A stretch of DNA of 11,584 bases from Syntrophaceae bacterium UBA7544. GTDB taxonomy: Bacteria > Desulfobacterota > Syntrophia > Syntrophales > Smithellaceae. Below, piece after piece: positions 6,918 through 11,584 of the stretch (positions within the stretch are counted from its first letter, which is position 1; the number at the start of each line of letters is the position of its first letter). Made by a program: the position numbers and the translations under genes. The notes beneath the pieces were generated by a model. That model did no database searches. It was not told where the DNA came from and was given only the letters and a program-made list of their open reading frames with translations. The stretch is from positions 1 through 11,584 of the forward strand of contig DLME01000280.1 of assembly GCA_002479215.1 (NCBI GenBank), in the 5' to 3' direction.

Positions 6918-8125
6918 TTTTTGCTCCTTTCAGTCAGGCGGATACTTTCATAAATAGTCTGAATGGAAACACCATTTTCTTTTGCCAGCCTCTTGCAATC
7001 TTCATATTCCGGCTTGGACTTGATTATGCGTCCATTTAAGTAACCATTTTTTACCGTTATTTCGCCATACTTGGTTTTTACTTTCACTATTTCCCGCCGC
7101 AGCATAGACTTGGCAACTTTGTAAGAACGCAGGCCGAAGGTGGATGAATGCAGCCAGAAGGCTTCTTCAATTAATTTTTGCTGACTGACATTGCAAAGGA
7201 CGGATACCGTTACCGCCGGACGGGATTTTTTCATAATGATTGGTGTGAGGAATACATCATGTGCGCTAGCGTCAAAAAGGCGCTCCATCAGTGCATCATA
7301 GAGTTCCGGATTCATGTCATCAATATTGCACTCGATAATTAAAGCTTCACCGGTTTTCGGATCATCCGCTTTTGCTGCATTATCAGATATCTCGCCTAAA
7401 AATAAGCGCAGGACATTTGGTATAGGTGAATCTTTACTGCCCAGGCCGTAACCGATTTTCTGCGGTGTGAAAGCAATTCTCTCCGAAAAAGATGTTGCCG
7501 TTGAAGCAATGATCGCCGCTCCTGTAGGAGTTGTGGCTTCAAAAGGAACAAGGCCGGTTTTAATGGGAATGCCCTGAAGAATTTCCGCCGTGGCCGGCGC
7601 CGGGACGGGTAGTGTGCCGTGACTGCAATTAATTATGCCGGAACCAACCTGTATGGGTGACGAGATAACTTTGTCGACCTTTAAATAGTCCAGGCAGATT
7701 GCCGCTCCGATGATGTCGACAATCGAATCGATTGCACCTATTTCATGAAAGTGCACATCATCAATTTTATGTCCGTGGATTTTTCCTTCCACCTGGGCAA
7801 GGCGGGTAAAAATATCAAGGCTGATCTTTTTGACATTGGCGGATAAATCGCTTTGCTTGATCATCCGGGAGATACCACCGAAAGTTTGTTTGTTCAGAGT
7901 ATGCTGGGAAGAAGTTTTTTTCTGAGGTGGAACAATTACATCAACTTTTGTGCCGGTAATGCCCCCGCGCTTATCTTTGTAAACTTTGATTTTATAGGAA
8001 TCGATAGGCAGGCTGCTTAGCTCTTTCAATAAATATTTTTGATCAACACCCAGATCAAGCATCGCACCCAGATTCATATCGCCGCTTATGCCAGCAAAAC
8101 AATCATAGTATAATATCTTCATCAA
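6914..8125 (-). CDS. larC: LarC, nickel insertase of pincer cofactor synthesis
   Basis: 403-residue protein that inserts nickel, in a CTP-dependent reaction, into the dithio pyridinium mononucleotide made by LarE. The N-terminal half has [20 protein letters not shown] (7-26) and a histidine-rich [18 protein letters not shown] segment (117-134) suited to metal binding. The C-terminal half has [15 protein letters not shown] (266-280) and [13 protein letters not shown] (292-304). In Lactobacillus plantarum the two halves are separate reading frames joined by programmed frameshifting; here they form one uninterrupted frame. The ATG at 8125 follows AAAGGA. It is the first gene of a larC-larB pair that overlaps by 4 nt. 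It starts 47 bp from a receptor remnant on the other strand. Confidence 0.95.
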   Translation of the reverse strand: MMKILYYDCFAGISGDMNLGAMLDLGVDQKYLLKELSSLPIDSYKIKVYKDKRGGITGTKVDVIVPPQKKTSSQHTLNKQTFGGISRMIKQSDLSANVKKISLDIFTRLAQVEGKIHGHKIDDVHFHEIGAIDSIVDIIGAAICLDYLKVDKVISSPIQVGSGIINCSHGTLPVPAPATAEILQGIPIKTGLVPFEATTPTGAAIIASTATSFSERIAFTPQKIGYGLGSKDSPIPNVLRLFLGEISDNAAKADDPKTGEALIIECNIDDMNPELYDALMERLFDASAHDVFLTPIIMKKSRPAVTVSVLCNVSQQKLIEEAFWLHSSTFGLRSYKVAKSMLRREIVKVKTKYGEITVKNGYLNGRIIKSKPEYEDCKRLAKENGVSIQTIYESIRLTERSKK

Positions 8126-8172
8126 CTCATTCCTTTCGCTGCATTCATAGGCAATAGTGTCACCTAGGAAAT

Positions 8173-8352
8173 ATGGCAGATACTATCATTGAAGTCAAAC
8201 CCGTTTTCTTCGTAGCGACCGATCTGACGCCGAAATTAGCTGGTGAGATTTTCCTGGCCGGTGAAAATCTAACAAACGTGAGTTATGCTTACATGAAAGA
8301 CTATCCGATGCTTGGAATCAACGGGATGGTGGGGGTTAGTCTTAAATTCTGA
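8173..8352 (+). pseudogene. C-terminal remnant of a TonB-dependent receptor
   Basis: A 59-codon frame ending in TGA at 8352 reads GENLTNVSYAYMKDYPMLG and then GINGMVGVSLKF. This matches the last two strands of TonB-dependent outer-membrane receptors: the ENLTN turn, the DYPMxG motif and a terminal phenylalanine of the kind read by the BAM machinery. A whole receptor needs about 600 residues or more. The frame is closed by TAG at 8155, and larC begins on the opposite strand at 8125, so the rest is missing. AGGA lies just before an ATG at 8173, so a short product is possible, but a deletion or rearrangement relic is more likely. Confidence 0.7.
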
Positions 8353-8460
8353 TCTATATACACCTAAAATATATCTTCATTGTGTCTAGGGCAATTAAGT
8401 CTTGATATTTAACATTCCCCAATTTAACTTTATGTTCATGCAAATAAATTTAAATATGTC

Positions 8461-8489
8461 TTGACTTTACTTGATATTGCATATAGGAT
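8461..8489 (+). promoter_or_regulatory. Sigma70-type promoter of the cold-shock leader
   Basis: TTGACT (8461-8466) and TAGGAT (8484-8489) are separated by 17 bp. The 25 bases upstream are very AT-rich, like an UP element. Transcription would start near 8496 and read into the structured leader and the cold-shock gene. The rest of the gap 8353-8460 shows no gene; a weaker TTGATA at 8402 might be a second -35. Confidence 0.5.
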
Positions 8490-8495
8490 TTCTTT

Positions 8496-8612
8496 CAGTT
8501 TCGTATATTTGCACTATTGGATCAAGTAGAGTACGAAACAAGAGTTGAATTTAGACATTTTGAAGTACATAAGGCAAGCCACCATGTTCTTTAGAGTCTT
8601 GGTGGCTTTTTT
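8496..8612 (+). ncRNA. Structured leader or small RNA upstream of the cold-shock gene
   Basis: From the predicted start near 8496 the RNA would form a 5' stem, GTTTCGTA with TACGAAAC (8498-8505 and 8532-8539), then an AU-rich linker, then a terminator hairpin (8576-8608) with a U-run. This gives either a free RNA of about 117 nt or an attenuated leader of about 172 nt in front of the cold-shock gene. No reading frame of note is in it. I recognise no known RNA family. The length is like the long leaders of cspA genes, but no E. coli-type cold box is seen. Confidence 0.45.
8576..8612 (+). terminator. Intrinsic terminator inside the cold-shock leader
   Basis: AAGCCACCA (8576-8584) pairs perfectly with TGGTGGCTT (8600-8608) around a 15-nt loop, and TTTTTT follows (8607-8612). 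It lies 55 bp before the cold-shock ATG. I see no convincing promoter between it and the gene, so it may act as an attenuator. Confidence 0.75.
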
Positions 8613-8667
8613 AGTTCTGTCATGGTGCCAATTCGACTTGGAAATTTGAGAAAGGAGGATTGATGCT

Positions 8668-8868
8668 ATGTCAGAAGGTAAAGTAAAGTGGTTTAATGAG
8701 CGCAAAGGCTTTGGTTTCATCGAACAAGATGGTGGTTCCGATGTTTTCGTTCATTTCAGTGCTATTCAGGCCAGTGGTTTCAAGACGTTGAATGAAGGTC
8801 AGAATGTAAGCTTCGATGTTAAGCAGGGCAAAAAAGGCCCGGAAGCGGAAAACGTTAAAGCTGTATAA
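8668..8868 (+). CDS. CspA-family cold-shock protein
   Basis: 66-residue single cold-shock domain, the full usual length. It is a small cytoplasmic five-strand beta-barrel that binds single-stranded RNA and DNA and melts RNA structure. RNP1 (KGFGFI, 13-18) and RNP2 (VFVHF, 26-30) are intact, with the typical start SEGKVKWFN. The ATG at 8668 follows AAAGGAGG with 9-nt spacing; another ATG at 8663 is out of frame. It appears to be a single-gene unit between a leader terminator and a strong downstream terminator. Whether it is cold-induced cannot be read from the sequence. Confidence 0.95.
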   Translation: MSEGKVKWFNERKGFGFIEQDGGSDVFVHFSAIQASGFKTLNEGQNVSFDVKQGKKGPEAENVKAV

Positions 8869-8887
8869 GCGTTACTGAAAAAAAGAT

Positions 8888-8927
8888 GCACTCCTGTACA
8901 TGAAAATTGCGCGGGAGTGCTTTTTTT
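8888..8927 (+). terminator. Intrinsic terminator of the cold-shock gene
   Basis: GCACTCC (8888-8894) pairs with GGAGTGC (8914-8920), with further G-U and G-C pairs inside, followed by seven T residues (8921-8927). It lies 20 bp after the cold-shock stop and separates that gene from the mutase genes. Confidence 0.88.
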
Positions 8928-8970
8928 ATTCCTATCCAACAAATATAATCTACCCCATCGTCCCTGCCCC

Positions 8971-8987
8971 GATATGTAGAACATATC
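8971..8987. promoter_or_regulatory. Inverted repeat upstream of the mutase genes
   Basis: GATATGT and ACATATC form a perfect 7-bp dyad with a 3-bp spacer, about 45 bp before a TTGACA box. It could be an operator for the mutase operon, but the short length makes chance possible. Confidence 0.25.
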
Positions 8988-9031
8988 CGGCGGATGCCGG
9001 GAGAATCCAGCCCAGATAACATGAATATAAC

Positions 9032-9061
9032 TTGACAAAAACCGGGGATTTGAGTTACTGC
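9032..9061 (+). promoter_or_regulatory. Possible promoter of the mutase operon
   Basis: TTGACA (9032-9037) is a perfect -35 box. The -10 position is weak: TTACTG at 17-bp spacing or TACTGC at 18 bp. Placement between the cold-shock terminator and the mutase start fits, but the poor -10 keeps this tentative. Confidence 0.3.
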
Positions 9062-9124
9062 CTCTTAGTTTTTGTAAGCAATTATTCTTAATTATTCCGT
9101 ATGATAATGTGAGGAGGACCGATA

Positions 9125-10807
9125 GTGTATTTCTCCAAAGAAATGCAGGAAGCTTCATTAAAGCTCACCAAAAAATGGACGGATGAAGTAAAAAAAGCGC
9201 TGAAGAACAATCCCGATCAAAAGGAGCACTTTTCCACGGTTTCAGATACGAACATCAAGAGGCTCTACACTCCGGAAGACATAAAAGATATTAATTTTGC
9301 CGAAGATATCGGTGTTCCAGGAGAATTTCCTTATCTGCGCGGCAATCAAGTCACCGGTTACCGTGGACGCCATTGGACGTTCCGCATGTTTTCCGGTATG
9401 GGCAGCGCGCAGGATACCAACCACCGCTGGCATATGCTCCTGCGCGAAGGACAAACAGGGCTCAGCACCGCTTTTGATTTTCCGACGCTCATGGGCTACG
9501 ACAGCGATTCGCCCAAAGCCCTCGGCGAAGTGGGTAAGTGCGGCGTGGCCATAGATACTCTGGAAGATTTTTTGGCTCTTATGGAAGGCATTCCTCTGGA
9601 CGAAGTTACCACTTCCATGACGATTAACCCTCCGGCGACCGTGTTGTGGGCGATGTATTGCGCAGCGGCGGATATCAGGGGCGTGCCGCTTACCAAAATA
9701 GGCGGCACCATTCAAAATGATATGCTCAAGGAATTCATTGCGCAAAAAACATTCATGTGCCCGCCGGAGCCTTCGGTAAAGCTCATCAGCGATACCGTCG
9801 AATTCGGCACAAAATTTGTTCCACGCTGGAACACCGTTAGCATCAGCGGTTATCATATTCGCGAAGCAGGTTCGACCGCCGTGCAGGAGTTGGCTTTCAC
9901 TATCCGCGACGGCATAGAGTATGTGGAGGACGTCGTTCGCCGCAAGAAATTGAGTGTTGATGATTTTGCCCCACGGCGATCTTTCTTTTTCAATTCGCAC
10001 ATCGATTTTTTTGAGGAGATCTGCAAACTGCGGGCGGCGCGCCGCATGTGGGCAAAAATTATGCGCGACCGTTTCCATGCCAAAAATCCCCGCTCCTTGT
10101 GGATGCGCTTCCATACGCAAACTGCCGGATCTTCGCTGGCCGCCCAACAGCCGTATAATAATGTTGTCCGCACAACGGTGGAAGGATTGGCCGCTGTCCT
10201 GGGCGGCACTCAGTCTCTGCATACTAATTCTTTAGATGAAGTTTTCTGCCTGCCTTCCGAACATGCCGCGGAAATTGCTTTACGCACTCAGCAAATTCTG
10301 GCCGAAGAAACCGGAGTGTCCAATACCATCGATCCTCTGGCCGGCTCTTATTTTATTGAAACCCTGACCAATGAAATCGAAGAAGCCGCGTGGGACTACA
10401 TTCATAAAATTGACGATATGGGCGGAATGATTGCCGCCATAGAAAAAGGTTTTCCGCAAATGGAAATTGCCGAGTCCGCCTACAAATTTCAGAGGCAGTT
10501 GGAGACCAGTGAAAAAATCATGGTCGGCGTCAATAAATATTCTACCAATAATCAACATTCCATTCCCCTGTTGGAGATTGACGAGAAAATCGGCGGGGAA
10601 CAGATAAAAAGGCTCAAGGATGTGCGCCGCAAACGCGATAGCCGCGCCGCCAAAAAGTCTCTGGATAATATAAAAAATGCCTGCAAAAAAGGCGAAAACG
10701 TCATGCCGCACTGCATCGACGCGGTAAAAAATCTGGCTACCCTGCAGGAAATATGCGATATCTACCGCGAAGTGTATGGAGAGTATCGCGACCCGGGATT
10801 GTATTAA
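9125..10807 (+). CDS. icmA: B12-dependent acyl-CoA mutase large subunit, isobutyryl-CoA mutase-like
   Basis: 560-residue catalytic subunit of the methylmalonyl-CoA mutase superfamily. It has the substrate-binding TIM barrel and no C-terminal B12 domain, which is supplied by the small subunit downstream. Its residues align without gaps to the Propionibacterium enzyme numbering around the active site: R82, T85, R87, Y243 and H244 are all kept. The two positions that select methylmalonyl-CoA differ: Tyr89 is F89 (in FRMFSG) and Arg207 is Q207 (in EFIAQKTF). Phe plus Gln is the signature of isobutyryl-CoA mutase, which interconverts isobutyryl-CoA and n-butyryl-CoA. The length is also close to Streptomyces IcmA (566). 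The start is GTG at 9125, supported by AGGAGG 7 nt upstream. Related specificities such as 2-hydroxyisobutyryl-CoA mutase (Ile at 89) fit less well. The mutase class is certain; the specificity is likely. Confidence 0.9.
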   Translation: MYFSKEMQEASLKLTKKWTDEVKKALKNNPDQKEHFSTVSDTNIKRLYTPEDIKDINFAEDIGVPGEFPYLRGNQVTGYRGRHWTFRMFSGMGSAQDTNHRWHMLLREGQTGLSTAFDFPTLMGYDSDSPKALGEVGKCGVAIDTLEDFLALMEGIPLDEVTTSMTINPPATVLWAMYCAAADIRGVPLTKIGGTIQNDMLKEFIAQKTFMCPPEPSVKLISDTVEFGTKFVPRWNTVSISGYHIREAGSTAVQELAFTIRDGIEYVEDVVRRKKLSVDDFAPRRSFFFNSHIDFFEEICKLRAARRMWAKIMRDRFHAKNPRSLWMRFHTQTAGSSLAAQQPYNNVVRTTVEGLAAVLGGTQSLHTNSLDEVFCLPSEHAAEIALRTQQILAEETGVSNTIDPLAGSYFIETLTNEIEEAAWDYIHKIDDMGGMIAAIEKGFPQMEIAESAYKFQRQLETSEKIMVGVNKYSTNNQHSIPLLEIDEKIGGEQIKRLKDVRRKRDSRAAKKSLDNIKNACKKGENVMPHCIDAVKNLATLQEICDIYREVYGEYRDPGLY

Positions 10808-10811
10808 TAAT

Positions 10812-10915
10812 AATGAAACTCAGATATTGCAAGCGTAGTGCAGCAATATCTGTTAGTGGAATCAATGAAACTCAGATATTACAAGTGAAGCGCGGTAATA
10901 TCTGCTAGTTGAATT
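10812..10915 (+). repeat. Two tandem 52-bp hairpin repeats with compensatory changes
   Basis: Two copies (10812-10863 and 10864-10915) share AATGAAACTCAGATATT and AATATCTG blocks. Each folds into a 10-bp hairpin with a 12-nt loop: CAGATATTGC/GCAATATCTG (10821-10830 with 10843-10852) and CAGATATTAC/GTAATATCTG (10873-10882 with 10895-10904). The one stem difference, G-C to A-T, is changed on both sides, so pairing is kept while the loops differ. They lie just after the mutase large-subunit stop. No long T-run follows. Confidence 0.7.
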
Positions 10916-10954
10916 GATCCAGTGGCCAAGGCCATCGGGATGATACTCCATCTC

Positions 10955-11034
10955 GTCATTCCGGCTTGTGACCTTCAGGTTACGAAGGCCGGAATCCAGA
11001 GAGAAACTGGATGCCGGATCAAGTCCGGCATGAC
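10955..11034. repeat. REP/MITE-like palindromic element
   Basis: The ends are imperfect inverted repeats, GTCATTCCGGCTTG and CAAGTCCGGCATGAC. Inside are one long imperfect hairpin (about 10958-10998, loop TTCA) and one perfect 8-bp hairpin, ATGCCGGA/TCCGGCAT (11011-11018 with 11024-11031). The sequence resembles a very widespread proteobacterial intergenic repeat. It lies 60 bp before the small-subunit gene. Confidence 0.65.
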
Positions 11035-11094
11035 AGTGTAGGGTTAATTTATTGCTGGGTTATTAATATAAAGTGTATTTTTAGGAGAATTCCT

Positions 11095-11496
11095 ATGCCG
11101 GAAAGAAAAATTCGCGTGATGGTTGCCAAACCGGGGCTCGACGGCCATGACCGCGGCGCCCGCGTTCTGGCCCGCTGTTTCCGTGATGCCGGATTTGAAG
11201 TTGTTTATACGGGCTGTCATCAAACACCGGAACAAATCGCGGCGGCCGCAATTCAGGAAGACGTTGATTTGGTGGGTTTGAGCTGTCTTTCCGGCGCGCA
11301 TCGCCTGCTCTTCCCGCGGGTTGTGGAACTTTTGCGCGAAAAAGGCGCGTCCGATATCACCGTTATCGGCGGCGGCATAATTCCCGAACAGGATTTCTCC
11401 CTGCTTTACGATTCCGGCATCAAAGCAATTTTCACTCCCGGCGCTTCTCTTGATTCCATTGTAGAATGGATTAAGACAAATATAAAACCGCATTAA
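11095..11496 (+). CDS. icmB: B12-binding small subunit of acyl-CoA mutase
   Basis: 133-residue cobalamin-binding subunit with a flavodoxin-like fold. The DxHxxG motif (D16, H18, G21, in [10 protein letters not shown]) supplies the lower axial histidine to B12. LSCLSGAH and VIGGGIIP are the other cofactor-contact segments of the family. The length is close to Streptomyces IcmB (136) and it matches the missing domain of the large subunit encoded upstream. I chose the ATG at 11095 because AGGAGA lies 6 nt before it; an in-frame ATG at 11011 would start inside a palindromic repeat and add 28 residues not expected in the family. The gene is 287 bp from the large-subunit gene, an unusually wide gap for two subunits of one enzyme. 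Either a common mRNA or a separate promoter is possible. The same domain occurs in methylmalonyl-CoA mutases, so the specificity call rests on the large subunit. Confidence 0.9.
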   Translation: MPERKIRVMVAKPGLDGHDRGARVLARCFRDAGFEVVYTGCHQTPEQIAAAAIQEDVDLVGLSCLSGAHRLLFPRVVELLREKGASDITVIGGGIIPEQDFSLLYDSGIKAIFTPGASLDSIVEWIKTNIKPH

Positions 11497-11548
11497 TACC
11501 ATTTCTAAATCAAAGATGATATTGAGGCGGCTAGGCGGAGGCGACGAG

Positions 11549-11565
11549 ACGTATTTTACATACGT
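11549..11565. repeat. Short inverted repeat at the window end
   Basis: ACGTAT and ATACGT flank TTTAC in a GC-rich stretch (about 11526-11584) that contrasts with the AT-rich bases just after the small-subunit stop. It may be the edge of another intergenic repeat cut by the window. I see no convincing gene on either strand here and no terminator for the mutase operon. Confidence 0.25.
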
Positions 11566-11584
11566 TGAGGAAGCCGACAACGAC

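Noticed and set aside
8613..8667. A separate promoter for the cold-shock gene after the leader terminator
   Set aside because: I found no pair of -35 and -10 boxes with acceptable spacing in these 55 bases.
9242..10222. Long open frame (326 codons) on the minus strand
   Set aside because: It is fully antisense to the mutase large subunit, has no family-like motifs, and is explained by the codon bias of that gene.
9125..10807. Simple label of methylmalonyl-CoA mutase large subunit
   Set aside because: The superfamily is right, but F89 and Q207 replace the Tyr and Arg that bind methylmalonyl-CoA.
10812..10915. CRISPR array
   Set aside because: There are only two adjacent copies with no spacers, and the repeat is an RNA-like hairpin.
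11011..11094. Upstream in-frame ATG for the B12-binding subunit
   Set aside because: It would begin inside a palindromic repeat; the ATG at 11095 has a good ribosome site and gives the normal length.
11044..11580. Minus-strand frame of 178 codons over the small subunit
   Set aside because: It is antisense to the B12-binding subunit and runs through a repeat; no motif supports it.

Overview
The window looks like chromosomal DNA from an anaerobic deltaproteobacterium (Desulfobacterota), most plausibly a syntrophic or sulfate-reducing lineage of the Syntrophales type. This is an inference from gene content: Tat-exported iron-sulfur proteins, nickel-pincer cofactor genes, a split coenzyme B12-dependent acyl-CoA mutase and several small palindromic intergenic elements. 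No rRNA or other taxonomic marker is present.

Layout. (1) Positions 281-5079, minus strand: a four-gene cluster read from 5079 downward. It encodes a Tat-signal aldo/keto reductase with two C-terminal 4Fe-4S motifs, a secreted DUF6599-like protein, a Tat-signal DUF362 protein and a membrane polyferredoxin that looks like NapH fused to NapG. All four carry export or membrane signals, so I read the cluster as an uncharacterised cell-envelope redox module. A MITE-like repeat lies before the last gene. A TATAAT box and a perfect 18-bp palindrome lie in front of the first. (2) Positions 5319-8125: nickel-pincer nucleotide (NPN) cofactor synthesis. larE is on the plus strand, convergent with larC-larB on the minus strand. 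larC and larB overlap by ATGA. No larA-type apoenzyme is in the window. (3) Positions 8173-8352: the orphaned C-terminus of a TonB-dependent receptor, followed by a structured leader or small RNA with its own promoter and terminator, then a CspA-family cold-shock gene and a strong terminator. (4) Positions 9125-11496: the large and small subunits of a B12-dependent acyl-CoA mutase. The large subunit would usually be labelled methylmalonyl-CoA mutase, but its active site has Phe89 and Gln207. That is the isobutyryl-CoA mutase signature and not the Tyr/Arg pair of methylmalonyl-CoA mutase. The two subunit genes are separated by 287 bp holding two tandem hairpins with compensatory changes and a second palindromic repeat.

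How the parts work together. larC, larB and larE make one cofactor: LarB carboxylates and hydrolyses nicotinic acid adenine dinucleotide, LarE inserts sulfur, and LarC inserts nickel. The mutase pair would interconvert isobutyryl-CoA and n-butyryl-CoA, linking branched-chain acids to beta-oxidation. The envelope module may move electrons between an exported dehydrogenase and the membrane, but its substrate is unknown. The points most worth pursuing are the mutase specificity, the export of an NADP-type oxidoreductase with DUF362 and DUF6599 partners, the terminator inside the cold-shock leader, and the covarying tandem hairpins.
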